DNA of 64,000 nt, from positions 62,001-126,000 of the forward strand of contig JAIXMO010000063.1 of assembly GCA_025677825.1 (NCBI GenBank), written 5' to 3'. Within the stretch, counting starts at the first letter, position 1. Every line of letters begins with the position of its first letter. The notes beneath the pieces were generated by a model, which had not been told where the DNA came from, did not search any database, and was given only the letters and a program-made list of their open reading frames with translations. Positions 11,021-23,064 of this stretch are shown here, piece by piece. The DNA is from Helicostylum pulchrum (Eukaryota > Mucoromycota > Mucoromycetes > Mucorales > Mucoraceae). Position numbers and translations under genes: made by a program.

Positions 11021-14000
11021 TTAAGTTTGTTGTGCGTACAAGTGTGGTTGATAGTTAGAATCGGTAGAAAGCGTAAGATCATCCACGTCTTCATCATCAT
11101 CTTCATCCAACACTGGTGGACCTAAATTTGTAACGTTAGTTTTTTTATGTAATCCAAATTTGTTTTGTAGTGTGTTACCATCCATATTCTTTTCTAAATC
11201 AACAATAGCATTAGGTGCACCATCCATATAGTTTACACTATTACGATTACTACGCCCATGCTCTTCTCGTAATCGAAGTGTAGTTCTACGACTTAATAAC
11301 GGTGCTTGTTGTTCTTGTACCATTTCTTCTTCAGACGAATTCTCTACAACCGGTGCTGCTGCTGCTGCTTCTTCTTCTTCAACAACAACAATCGTGACTT
11401 CCTCTGGTTCATCAGGAATCATACGTGGTGCTGCATCGCCATCTTCAGTTGTCCAAAAGATATACTCAAATTCACTCATAAACAAATTGAAAATCGTCGC
11501 AGGTATACCAAGTGTCGGAGAAAACACAATACTGACGTTACGCATTGTCATCTTGTTAATATCTGAATGTTGAACCACTCGAATCAAATGTGCCGTTAAA
11601 GCTCTTAACAGTGTATAGTTGGGTAAAGGAAGTACTGATACTAGTCTACCCAATTCATTTACTCTATCCTTTCTATCCAGTAAATCTTATGTTGCAACCA
11701 AATTAGTTTTGTATATATATATATTTTTTTTTTAAAAAAAAGTATGTTTAATTTACCAATCACATGTAAAAAGTCCATTCGATGCTCTCGTGTCAAAACA
11801 CTGGTAGGTAATTCGCGTAACCACATTTTAAGTAACCCAGCTACAACATGAACATCATAATCATCTTTCGCCGCCATCAAATTCACATCTCCTTCTTGAT
11901 TAAACTTTTCTCTTAACGCCTTCATCGTAGAGTTACTACCGCTAAGACGATACAAGCCTTCTTCCAACACCGCATCCATTGCATCCAGATACTCAATACA
12001 ACGGTACACCACAGCTGGTAACTCGTACCCTTCACTTACACGCGAGATACGTACTGCTTCTTCCAACGAAACGCCAAACACTTGTTTAGCAGGTTTAGGT
12101 AACGGCATATCATCGCCATACTTGTTACGTGATCGATCACTTTGCTCATGTGAGGAGCGAGATAAGAACCCACGTAATCCTCCTCCACCACTACTACTGC
12201 TCGTACTTGTCGTTGTCGATCTTGATATATCTCCACTTGAAGTCGTAGCAGAAGTAGACTGAGACAATTTCGGTGGTCCCGACTGTTGTACATTTTGTTG
12301 CTCTGTATTACTAAACAGCATTTTCTTACCCCAAAATGTCATACGATGCGCTTTATTACGAGCCTTCTTTTCTGGCTCGGTTTCAACCGTGGTTTCTTCG
12401 GAGGGTAAGGTAGGAGATAAAGCACGATTATATTGATGTGGGTTTAAAAAGTCTTCATTGATCAATTGTTGTTCGGTACTAGCAGATATCAAGTTGCCCA
12501 TGGAACTGCGACGTACAATAGCAGGTCGAGGCGCTTGTAGATTACGGTTGGTATGGTCTAAACTGGTGCGTACAACTTGGTCGTAGGGTGAGGACCAAGT
12601 CATGCTGTTACTAGGCAAGGAATCAGATACAGGCACAGAGTCTGTACTTTCACTGGATACAGAAGGGGTAGGTCTCGTATACGGTTTACTACTGAGAGCC
12701 ATCCCAATACTATGATCATCCATAGACGGTACCGAAGTCAACTTTTCCATATCTGCATTGGCAACTGAATCCAGCTTTAAATGACTAATAGGGGTGGCAG
12801 ATATGGCTCGAATTTCTCCTTTGGATAATTTTCTTGGTTTTTCTTCCTTTTTCTTTTTTGAGGAGGAAGAAGAAGAAGAAGTGGATTTGGTGAGTGCAAT
12901 AGGGTCTTCTTCTATATGAATGTTCTCAAGTAATGCTTGTACCCAATCATCTCGATCATCATCTGAATTAGCACAAAGAATATGTCGAACATAGTGTGTG
13001 GAACCAACTCGCTTTTGCTCAACAATTAAAAATGCGTGACGATATACACTATTGTATTCTTCTGAAGCTTGTGAAGAGCCGGGCATTTGACGACCGATTT
13101 GGGCATTGGTGAGACGAATAGAACCAAGCTGAGTTCCTTCTTTCTATACGGGAGAGAAACAAGGAGGAGAAAAGATAATTTTAGTTATAAGGAGATAAAG
13201 AAAGAGGATTATGTTTTTTTTTTACCGATTCATAGTATTCAAGTATAGATTCATTTAATACAAAGTAACGAGTTTTCCAACCACCAAAGTTTTTACCACG
13301 TTTAGTCAAGTAACCTTCACGCATTTGACCAACAGGTTGATATACTTTAATATCAACAATATTCGTACTAAGGAACTCACAAATATCAAAAGTATCATCC
13401 AGTGGAGACCCAATAGCATGTTTCAAATACTGTTCTAACGCAATCTTTCGTTGGTCTACTTTGGTTGGTGCATTATTGGAAAATAAGGCTTTATCAGGTA
13501 ATTTACCCATACGACTTGATGTAGTACGACTACGTTGAGTTTTCAACTATAAAAAAAAAAAAAATGAGGAGGAGGAGGAGTTTAATATTGCACGAGTAAA
13601 CATATTAGGTTTAATAATCTGTTGTTGTTACCTTTGCGTCAAGACTAAGAAAATCCGAATAAAACTTTTCTACACGCCAACGTTCTTCTTTTGATTCATC
13701 TTCTTCACTTGTACCTACAGATAAAATAAACGACACGACTTCTTTCCCCTTTTCATTGGGTTTAATGTTGGACCCAACCACTTTGACAGATAAAAGACTT
13801 AAATGCGACGTAACAAATTGTTGCTTTTGAGATAAATCAGGCTGTATTATTTCTTCGTCAAACGTAGATTCATCCATCGATAGGTCAGTACGGGAACTGG
13901 AAAAAATCATAGATTCACGTTTTGTATTTCTACTTGTGGATGAACGGTATGGGACGGGAGGAGACGCAGCCCTTGATGCGTCGTAGTCTAAACCCGCTCG

Positions 14001-14645
14001 AGCTGGCGGCATCATTGAGTCTCGTTGACGAGCAATATTGTTTCGACGTACTTCTAACGAAGACGAGGATTTAGAGGGAGAAGGTACAATGAAAGGTGAT
14101 TGAGTTCTGGTGCTAGGCGAGGGTAAAGGTGCACTGTCTTTACGTCTTGCTGATGAATGATGATGGTGAGGACCAGGAGCAGGTGATCCTGGTGAAGATC
14201 TACCATTCATATCATCCATATTACGTAGAAACGACTCTGGCTCAAACGGTTCCTTGATATAATCATCACATTTTTCTTTTAAAGGACGATAAGGTGAACG
14301 TGGTGGTGGCATAGGACTACTGGTAGGTACTACAAATGAAAAAGCTTCCACTGGTGAATCACTATTAGGTGTGGGTGTCGAAGCATCATCTGCTTCTGCA
14401 ATCTCTCGAAGCGCTTGAGGTGAGATAAGTAAAGAAGCCACACGCTGCTTTCGAGTTACTTCCTTTTCTAGCGTACTTATTTGGTCTTGCAGTCCATCTC
14501 TTTCGGCTGAGAGTCGAACATTGTCTTTTTGAAGGTTTTGAATCATGACTCTTTGCTTTTCAATAATTTTCCATAGTTGATCGTTTTGTGAACGTAAATG
14601 TGGAATTTCATCTTGTCCATAATTAATGACTGGAGAGTGTGACAT
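11021..14645 (-). CDS. BEM3: BEM3-like Rho GTPase-activating protein (coiled coil, PX, PH, RhoGAP)
   Basis: Four exons (14645-13632, 13546-13226, 13143-11757, 11685-11021) encode 1128 residues. A predicted coiled coil covers about residues 18-70. A Pro/Ser-rich region follows to about 270. A PX domain spans about 275-410 and is split by intron 1. A PH domain starting MREGYLTKRGKNFGGW follows at about 410-525. After a long Ser-rich linker comes the RhoGAP domain, about 800-985, with the arginine finger in EGLYRLSGS. PX-PH-RhoGAP order is that of yeast Bem3, a Cdc42 GAP at sites of polarised growth. PX and PH would bind phosphoinositides, which fits the divergent phosphoinositide phosphatase next door. 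The C-terminal tail is acidic and rich in Glu and Ala. Confidence 0.92.
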
Positions 14646-15022
14646 TACTATATATTAGAAAAAAAAAAGGAAAGGGAAAAGAAGGGTATAAACAATATTA
14701 TTAAAAGGTAGTAATAAAAAAAAAGAAAAGAAAAAAAAAGTGACAAGAGCCCTAATATAAACAAGAGGAGCGTATAAAAGGAGCGAAATTAATTATACAA
14801 AAAAAAACAAAAAGAAGAAAAGGGAGAAAGGGAGAAGGAGACCGTAATTTTATATGGTGTTGTACAAATGTAGCGCAAAAAAAATAAGCGGATATTGGTA
14901 AAAAATATCTTTTTTTTTTCTTTTTTTTTTTTTTTCAGCAGTTCCTTAATTATAAAGTATAATATATCCGAACGTATTATTTTTACATTTCTTTCTCTTT
15001 AACATCTTATAGTAATATTTAA
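14646..15022. promoter_or_regulatory. Bidirectional promoter region (RhoGAP / 5-phosphatase)
   Basis: The 377 bp between two divergent starts must contain both promoters. Purine-rich on the RhoGAP side (about 14655-14850) and T-rich on the phosphatase side (about 14911-14936). No classical TATA element stands out close to the right-hand start. Confidence 0.5.
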
Positions 15023-17884
15023 ATGGCTAATCAACCGTATTACAATATAATAATTTCAGATGCATTTGAAGAAAAGGATACAATCGAGGTACAAATGACA
15101 GTGTCACCCAAATTAAATGATAGTCATTTATTCCAATCATTGAATATCCCACGCTCTAATTCGCTTGATAATAATTATTTTACTTTACACTATCGACATG
15201 GACACAATAGAAATAACATCAATAGATCAATTTATTTAAATTTAAATAACAACACTAGTCCATCTTTATTTCCACCTTCTGGCTATCCCTCTCCACAGTA
15301 TAATCCATTGGATCACACATTATTCAATCTCACCCGATCATTTTCTTTAAATACCATTATCGATTCAGACTTAATCTCTACTGCTGGTCAAGATTGGAAA
15401 ACAACTAAAAACAATGATACCGATATTTACCCTGATATGTCGCGTACAACAATTAAACCACCCATATTATTAGATCATGAAATCCGCATACCTAATCAAT
15501 ATGGCACAATTCATGCTCTCACCGTACGAGGTTCCACCATTATCTTGAGTACATCTCATTATACAATTAAATCATTTCATATCGGCCAAAACACATTTTA
15601 TAATCACACAAGTGATCAAAGTGATTTAATTAAATCCGTTTGCTTTTCTCCTGCTATTCATCCCAACGACGATCACCGCATCGTCTGGGCTGGAACCGAA
15701 ACTGGCGCTATCTTGGCGATCGATATTTTATCTGATCAAGTACTAATCAAACGTATGGCAACACACAGTCACTCAATTACATTTATATTACGCCATAAAA
15801 ACACTGAACTATGGACCATCGATCAAGGCGGTCATGTCAATATTTGGATCAACAAAAAGAGCATGAATGATCAAATCACCAGTATCAATTTATTAAACAC
15901 AGTGCCAGAAAGGTACTCAGTTACAGCCAATCTAAAGACGGCCATTCTTTCCTTGAATAAATCAGTCCTGTGGTGCTCTGCTGGTAGATCTATTGATAGA
16001 CTAGATCGATCAGAAAAACAAGGTTTTCCCCTGATACATATTCCTAATGATCTCGGAGAAATTATTCAATTGGTTATAATTCCTTTTCATCAAAATCAGA
16101 TCTTTGCCTTACACACAGATGGAAAAATAACTGCATGGGACGTAGAGTCTTTGCAGCAGATCAAGTCGATTGTCATCTCGTTGGACAAGTTAACTTCGGT
16201 CACCAGTGTCGGCGACTATCATTTATGGGTGGGCTATAATAATGGTACAATTGCTATTTACGATACCAGACTGGATCCTTGGGCCGTAATTAAAATATGG
16301 AAGGCACACACCAATTCCGTTACCAAACTACACGTCGACGATTTTTCCGTCATAGAGTCCTTATCCGTTGTAAGTATGGATACTGCTGGTAACTTGGCTA
16401 TATGGGATGGTCTTTTAGCTGACGATTGGTTTGGTAAAATTTACGCACTATAGAATTACATTTTTTATAAGCTAATTTATTGATGTAGAGGAACAAATGA
16501 TTGCAAGTATACCCGAATATTCTAACTTTGAAGAAACAACCGCAATGCTTTGTTCTTGGAATATGGACGCTACTAAACCGGATACGCTTACTGAATCAGA
16601 TCAAGAAAAATTACATGAATGGTTACATGGTATGGAAGACCCAGATATTATCATGATTGGTATTCAAGAGATAGTAGACCTTGGTTCCACAGCAATGACA
16701 GCAAGTAAATACATAAATAATGATAATAATTATAATAAAAATACTCACTTTCTCTCTCTCTCTCTCCCTCTTTCCCTCTCGCTCTTTTTTTTAAAAAATT
16801 GAAAGAATCTCTCTTGACGTTGAGTAAAAAAATAGATAGTATTGAGGACGCAGATGAATTATTAACTCATCGATACGTGTTATGGCTTGAACACTTTATT
16901 TCTATTATCGAAACCAATTTTGGCGCGGGCACTTACAAAATTATAAAGACTGATCAAATGGTTGGATTATTTAGTTGCATCTTTATTAAATCCATTCACG
17001 AAGCTCGTATTCAACAATGTGAATCAACTGTTGTCAAGACCGGGTTTCGTGTTATGGCCAGGGGAATGCATGGAAATAAAGGAGGTATTGCAACCAGATT
17101 TATATTTGACGACATGTCGCTTTGCTTTGTCAATTGTCATTTAGCGTCTGGCCAATCCCACGTGTTACAGCGAAACACAGACATGGAAGGTGTATTAAAT
17201 TCTGCTCGATTTCCTGCTATCAGTGATCCCAACAGTAATATTTTCAATCATGGTACAAACGGTACTTGTATACTGGATCACGAAACTTGTTTTTTAAGTG
17301 GAGATTTGAATTACAGAATTGATATGACTCGCGAACAAATATTCGACTTATTATCCGACACTGAACTAAACAAGTTTGAAAGTTGGGAAGAGTTACAGCA
17401 TCAAGATCAGTTAAAGAACCAGCAACTAACAAACCCATTGTTTCGTCTGTTTAATTTTAAAGAGGCTCCTATTTTATTCGATCCTACGTACAAGTACGAT
17501 CGTGGTACAGACTTATATGATACTTCAGAAAAGAAACGGGTACCTGCTTGGTGTGATCGTGTTTTGTACAGAGCTCCTTCTACAGTAAGCAATATATACT
17601 ATCGTAGACACGAAGTAAAAGCATCAGATCACCGACCTATTAGTGCAGGATTTACAATACCGGTAAAATCGATTATGCCAGAAAAGAAGGAACAAGTTAA
17701 ACAGAGGATTCAAGACGAATGGAAGCTTAATATCATTCGAGTAAGTCAAACCAATAAGATTCGATATGTAACACATTATGAATTGTGCGATGAAAATGAA
17801 GCACAGGATAGGCTTGAAAAGGCTGATTGGGATGTGGAAAAAGTGGTGATAGACCTGTACCACGACAAAGCCAGTTACATTTAA
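15023..17884 (+). CDS. Beta-propeller / inositol-polyphosphate 5-phosphatase fusion protein
   Basis: Three exons (15023-16433, 16489-16704, 16806-17884) give 901 residues. After an Asn-rich N-terminus (1-150), residues of about 165-465 read like degenerate WD40 blades, for example IVWAGTETGAILAIDI, IFALHTDGKITAWDV and HLWVGYNNGTIAIYD. The rest is an IPPc catalytic domain: CSWNMDA, NKGGIATRF, VNCHLASGQ, FLSGDLNYRID, PAWCDRVLYRA and KASDHRPISAGF, so all main catalytic motifs are intact. The enzyme class removes the 5-phosphate of PI(4,5)P2 or related lipids. The last 40 residues (DRLEKADWDVEKVV) resemble a UBA-type three-helix tail. This architecture is closer to plant WD40-type 5PTases than to yeast SAC1-IPPc synaptojanins. 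Confidence 0.9.
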
Positions 17885-18065
17885 ATTGAAGTTTCACAAT
17901 CAAGCTAAAATATAGATGTTTATTAAAAGCCAGTTAATTATTATTTTTTTACCATGTTGGGAGGGTTTTTTTTCCTATTTCCCCTTTCTACTTTCACAAA
18001 TATAAATTAGAGGAGTAGACTTCCAAAAGAAAAAAAGAAAAAAGAAGAGAGTTGTGTAGAAGGAA

Positions 18066-19322
18066 ATGGCATATATTTTAAGATATAATAAGAAATGGGT
18101 GTTCATTATCGCATTGTTAGCTACTATTAGTTTACTGTCCACCTTATATACTGTAACTAGGAGGCCTGTTGTACCTCCACTTCCTATCCGTGACTTGAAT
18201 TCTTACTGGCCTACACCTTTAGAAAACGCAGTTTGTCAACCAAAGATCTATGTATATAAACCACCAAAGACATTTCAAGTTCCTAAAGAAGTCCAACAAC
18301 AAAAGTGTCATGAATCAAACTACAATTCCGAAATATTGTTACATGACCAACTGACGGACCCTACTAGCCCCATTTATAAGTACTATGTGACCGAAGACCC
18401 TGAAGAAGCAAACTTCTTTTTCATTCCATTCTTTGGTGCTTGTTACCTTTACAATTGCTGGTCCGAAAATGGATGGAAATGGGATGAGCGGTGTGATGTC
18501 GATACAAAGTATGTAGATCCCATGATGGACATGGTTATGAGCGATTTCCCTTACTGGCATAGAAATGGTGGTCGAGATCACTTGATGATTCATCCCATGG
18601 ATCAAACTTTTACTTATTACCAAAACAATGAACGCTTTCAACCTGCCATCTTTTTAAAGACTGTTGGCGATAAAAGAGAAAAGTGGATGCATCGTCATAG
18701 ATACCACCGGGACATTGTGATTCCTTCCACTACTCGAATGATTCATCATCTCCGAATGAATCCCTTAGATTACTTGCATCCTGAGGACGGTCGACCCAAG
18801 AACGGTAAAAGAGATATTTTTGTGTTATTTCAAGGATGTTGTCCAGATGTAAAGCCAGAGGATGAATACTCTAACGGTATTCGATCTTTGTTGTTCCAGT
18901 ACTTTGCTGATTACCCTGGATATGAGATTGGTGACGTTCTTTCCGATGCCGAGTATATTGAAAAGCTGTCTCGTGCAAAGTATGGGTTAAGTCCAATGGG
19001 TTGGACATTAGATACTACTCGTATTTGGGAATTTATGGCGTTTGGTGTCGTACCAATTGTAATTGCTGATGGTATTATAGAACCCTTTGAATTTGATGTT
19101 GACTGGGATTCTTTTATTGTACGTATTCGCCGTGATGAAGTTCACCGTTTAGATGAAATCCTGCGAAATATTGATGATGCAACTTACGAACTCAAGAGAA
19201 AGAACCTTTGGGAACACGGTCGACGCGTTGGTATAGAAATGGATGCTTGGCACTATATCGTCAGAGAATTGTGTCGTATGGAAAATATTCACGATCCCGT
19301 TAACCTTGAATTAGGATATTAA
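18066..19322 (+). CDS. GT47 exostosin-family glycosyltransferase, type II membrane protein
   Basis: Single exon of 418 residues. A short cytoplasmic stretch with basic residues (YNKKW) is followed by a signal anchor at about 12-30, which places the catalytic domain in the Golgi lumen. Family signs include PKIYVYKPPKTF, TEDPEEANFFFIPFF, RDIVIPSTT, FVLFQGCC and the donor-binding end SPMGWTLDTTRIWEFMAFGVVPIVIADG. Exostosins transfer sugars such as glucuronic acid, xylose or galactose onto polysaccharides; the donor here cannot be read from sequence. A cell-wall or capsule glycan is the natural guess in this group. It starts 181 bp after the phosphatase gene on the same strand, with a TATAAA-like element about 65 bp upstream. 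Confidence 0.9.
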   Translation: MAYILRYNKKWVFIIALLATISLLSTLYTVTRRPVVPPLPIRDLNSYWPTPLENAVCQPKIYVYKPPKTFQVPKEVQQQKCHESNYNSEILLHDQLTDPTSPIYKYYVTEDPEEANFFFIPFFGACYLYNCWSENGWKWDERCDVDTKYVDPMMDMVMSDFPYWHRNGGRDHLMIHPMDQTFTYYQNNERFQPAIFLKTVGDKREKWMHRHRYHRDIVIPSTTRMIHHLRMNPLDYLHPEDGRPKNGKRDIFVLFQGCCPDVKPEDEYSNGIRSLLFQYFADYPGYEIGDVLSDAEYIEKLSRAKYGLSPMGWTLDTTRIWEFMAFGVVPIVIADGIIEPFEFDVDWDSFIVRIRRDEVHRLDEILRNIDDATYELKRKNLWEHGRRVGIEMDAWHYIVRELCRMENIHDPVNLELGY

Positions 19323-19514
19323 AACTAAAATAATAATAATAATAAAAAGTATATACATGTATAAAAAACTACTTTAAAAAATGACATTTAAAATCTTCTC
19401 TTCCTTCAATTCTAGAATTTTTATTATAGTGTTTATATCTAAGTGTACAATGGTTCTTTACATGCCTCTACAAAGAATTAAAAAAAAAAAAAATCAGTAC
19501 ATTTTGTATATGGA

Positions 19515-19979
19515 TTATTTCTCAGTTTGATTTCGCTTAATAAAAAAAAAATACCTCTGCTTCATTTGCATAATAAGTGCAACCTTCTTTCCAATCATGG
19601 CACCAAATAATTTACGGTTACGTTCAATATTTTTTCTTCTCCTTGCGACATTAGGCTTTTCATAATATCTATTAGCACGTAACTCTCTACGGACATTGTT
19701 TTGAGACAGAATGGCGTTTAAACGTCTATAAGCAGTGTTGGGGTTAGAAACAGAACCGATAGATCTACCACTATAAGGATCGAGTGATGTTGAGAGTTCT
19801 TTGGGAGCACGAAGTTCAGCAGCCAATACACCAGGCATAGCAGGGGTGGTCTCTTCCTTGATACCATTATCAATTTGTCTCCATACATTGCTGGTGGAAA
19901 TTTGACGCATCCATTGCATGGGAGCGGCAGGTGATGTAAATCTATTGGAAAGGTTCAAAAAAGTCGCTCTCAATGCCAT
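19515..19979 (-). CDS. MRP21: Mitochondrial small ribosomal subunit protein bS21m
   Basis: Open frame of 154 residues. The N-terminal 40 residues are Arg/Ser-rich and lack acidic residues until ETTP (MALRATFLNLSNRF), as expected for a mitochondrial presequence. The core, TAYRRLNAILSQNNVRRELRANRYYEKPNVARRRKNIER, is the bS21 signature of a Tyr/Arg-rich helix pair. The last 12 residues (FFFIKRNQTEK) are unusual. They may be real, or a short intron (a GTATTT donor follows KQR) may change the true C-terminus. Confidence 0.85.
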   Translation of the reverse strand: MALRATFLNLSNRFTSPAAPMQWMRQISTSNVWRQIDNGIKEETTPAMPGVLAAELRAPKELSTSLDPYSGRSIGSVSNPNTAYRRLNAILSQNNVRRELRANRYYEKPNVARRRKNIERNRKLFGAMIGKKVALIMQMKQRYFFFIKRNQTEK

Positions 19980-21779
19980 TTTATATATATATATCTATAA
20001 TAAATGAAGGGTAGTGAAGGGGTCTTGAAAAAAAAAGGTCCTGGTTTTATTATTATTGTTTAGTGAGCCCGGAATCCAATATATAAAAAAAAAGGTCACA
20101 GTGAGTTTTAAACTTCCGTGTCAATTGAGCCCCCTTTCTCTTTTTACAGATCAAAAAAGAACTATGCTCTCGATCCTGGGTTACTTTAACCCCTTCTTCC
20201 TGAAAGAGATTTACACATTTTTTTCTGTTAAAAATAGCCAAATAGGGGCACCGGCTTTCGTCTTTAAAAATAGTAATGTGAGTTGTATAGAAATGTTATC
20301 CTGCCTTAGTTAGATATACTCTATCTATACGGGAAAGGATCTGTTGTTGTAGGAAGGAATCATGGAAATATTGTACACACACTAAAGTTTACGATCAGGG
20401 TCTTGTATAAATTAAGCTTCGACTATATCGTTTATACCCTAGCACCGGCTTCAATCTAGACAACAACTGCTTACTTATATACAGGTTTTATTAACTTTAA
20501 ATCGATAGATCTCCCACTCGCACAAACAACTATTTTTTTTTAAAAAAAAACTTGGGCAGGTCTAAAACTGATCCGGATCAATGGTGTAGTGAATTATGTC
20601 TGTACCAGTAAATCTGCATTGGAAAAGCAACTGACCATATGAAGTGACACTAAAGACGAATAAACATCATTTCCCACTAAATGTGTATTATCGTATCATT
20701 ACATATTATGTATACTTTTTTTTTTCTCAAAGCAAATTAGCGTATGATCTACCGAAAAGAGTACTAATTATTTCCCTGATGTCAGTAGATAGTGTAGACG
20801 GTGGGTCATCCAGTGTTTATAATTGCGTGACACCAAAACTTATTTGGGGCAAAGTTTGACAGAACAGATATACGAAACATGAGCTAAATAAAACGAAATA
20901 TATAATCGTCAATTTTATAACAATTTCTTTTGCAAGAATTTATATATAGAAAAACGCTGACTATGAACCATAAAATACCCGCGTATTTACTACTCCCTTT
21001 AGAAGCAAAAGAAAGAAGAAAAAAAAAACGTGCCTAGTAAATAGCATATATTAACAAATACATACAAAGCGGAGGCTTCCGGAATTTTATGAAAAAAAAA
21101 CAATTACCCTTTCTGAACACATACTTTGTTATTTTGCAATGCATTATTGATGGTTTCACAGCAAAAAAAAAAAGTTTGAAAAGCATTATCTAACTACAAA
21201 GTCAATTAGTTAAAATGTAAATCATATTACTTTTTTTTTTCTTTATAGTTGTTTATGTGTATTTTAGTAAAATTTAATTCTTTAATGCAGTTGTTAGACG
21301 ATCAAATATGTAAGGCGTTACTTTTTGTTGACAAAAAACGATTTTTGGTGTGCTCAAATATCTGTTTGTACGTTTAAAAAGAAACTGCGCCAATCGTGGG
21401 CTTTTTGTGATAAAAATATAAGAAAAAGGCGTTATACAAAAAGTGCGATGGATGGATAGAGAGACACGTCACATTGCAGGTTATTTAGTATGATTAAAAA
21501 TCTTGACTAATCTAACCATTTAGTATAAAGGAATGATTGAATGTATCATGTATGCGCATGTGCCATATTTACCTATCAGTGGTTATATTGTGTAATGTAT
21601 GTGGTACGAAAGTGAGGTGGCAGCTTAAAACACACACACACACACACACATCTCATGATGATAAAAAAAAACAGAATAAAAAGTGCCTTGAATTCAGGTC
21701 TCCATTTTTTCTTTTTCTTTTGTCATTCTTCTTTTTTTTTTTCTTTTTTTTTCTCTACATATATATTCTTTAAATAATA
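19980..21779. other. 1.8-kb gene-poor stretch
   Basis: AT-rich DNA with scattered less repetitive patches at 20100-20480 and 20540-20880. Frames at 20056-20313, 20644-20859 and 21537-21773 are short, end in low complexity and match nothing I recognise. A (CA)n run sits at about 21630-21650. The right end must hold the promoter of the next gene. I see no tRNA or snRNA signature. Confidence 0.45.
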
Positions 21780-22535
21780 ATGCTTCGAGTCTATTCCATC
21801 ATATATATTGAAAAGTTATGGAATACTAACCCATCTCCAATATTAAAAGATGTAGCTTCCTCTCATCATAGCTCCACTTCTTCTCTACAAGTTGCTGAAT
21901 GCTCTAGAGAAATTGTACAACTAGAACAAGAAGAAGAAGAAGAAGAAGAAGAAGAAGAAGGTACATTTGCATTACATAAATAACAATAAATAAACACGGC
22001 GTAACACTTTATTTCTACATTAGAACAAGATATCAGAAGTCAATTTGCTACCTACATAATGGAAACTGCCACAACAGAAACCACTTCCATCTTAAACAGT
22101 AGTAGTGACGTGGATGATGAAGAAGAAGAAAGTCGAAAAGATAGTAAATTATCTGTACAAGCTTTACCAGAACAAAATGAACAAACAGTAAAGGATTTAG
22201 GAATTAAAATTGAGGAGGAACAAGTAAAAAAGGAATATGTTGAATCCCCAAAAGAATATCAATCGAGTACATTTAAATCAGAATTAGAATTAGAAGACGA
22301 GGAAGAAGCGGCTGTAGCTACATCACTCTCATCCACATCATCTATTGTACCACCTTCAACACCACCATCCATTATTACAAGCACTAATTATGAAAAATAC
22401 TCTTCACCTAGAACTACCTCTTTACTTCGCAGAGAAACCACTAAATTAAATGACAGACGCAAGAGCCTGACCCAAAAATTAAAGCGAGCTTTAACTGTAA
22501 AAAGTAGTGCTACAAACAAAAGAAACTCCTTGTAA
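21780..22535 (+). CDS. Acidic Ser/Glu-rich orphan protein
   Basis: Two exons (21780-21960, 22024-22535) join in frame to 230 residues. The first exon ends in a run of about ten Glu codons (GAA repeat) that runs straight into the 5' splice site. The middle is strongly acidic and Ser-rich (SSSDVDDEEEESRKD, ELELEDEEEA). The only likely conserved part is the basic C-terminus, about residues 190-230 (TTSLLRRETTKLNDRRKSL then LKRALTVK), which could be a short helical binding motif or a nuclear signal. I do not recognise the family. The upstream start is the first ATG in the exon; an intronless start at 22059 is an alternative. Confidence 0.55.
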
Positions 22536-22834
22536 CTTTTTTTATTTTATATTGTATGTATGTGCGTTTTTGTTTACTGCATCTATTTTTACGCCTTCTT
22601 CTTCATGTATAATCATTTATTTATTATCATTTTCCGCACAAAAAAAAAAGAATATATATTTCCAAAAAAAATATATATAATATACACATTACTATTATTT
22701 ATATTACATATTATACCTTATTAAATAAACATTATTATTTTATTCCTCCTATGTAACTACCTCAAGAATGATTAAATATCATTTTTCAAAATAAGTACCT
22801 TTCGTTTTTTATTAATTTTTGTTTCTTGGTTGCT
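22536..22834. other. 3' flank of the acidic orphan gene
   Basis: About 300 bp of very AT-rich sequence with several ATTATT clusters and possible AATAAA polyadenylation signals (for example near 22723). No gene is seen. Confidence 0.4.
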
Positions 22835-23064
22835 GTTTCTACGTTTCAGTTCCTGCCATAAGTTCAAGTTAGTAAACATGGTTTTAAAAGTTAAACAACT
22901 ATTCAACTTACTCCTTTCACCTTGGCCGCTCTTGAAATACGGGCGTCGAGTACGAGTTCGGACTATAAGCGTGCAACTTTCTCAAGCTTTCTTATCGACA
23001 TTAAGAGCCGTAACAAGACTTTCATAGGTGAACCAGCAGAAAGACCATTAAATAATTTTGATAT
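22835..23064 (-). pseudogene. Remnant of the mosaic repeat family (copy C)
   Basis: On the minus strand this segment repeats pieces of the longer copy at 25291-27661. A degenerate LVLDARI exon end with its GTAAGT donor lies at about 22905-22990 and matches the exon end at 26700-26790 at protein and splice-site level. The flank 22837-22880 resembles 26645-26690. The stretch around 23040-23064 shares an exact 18-bp block (attaaataattttgatat) with about 25902-25922. A stop interrupts it after EKVARL. It is a short, decayed fragment with no coding potential left. Confidence 0.55.
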
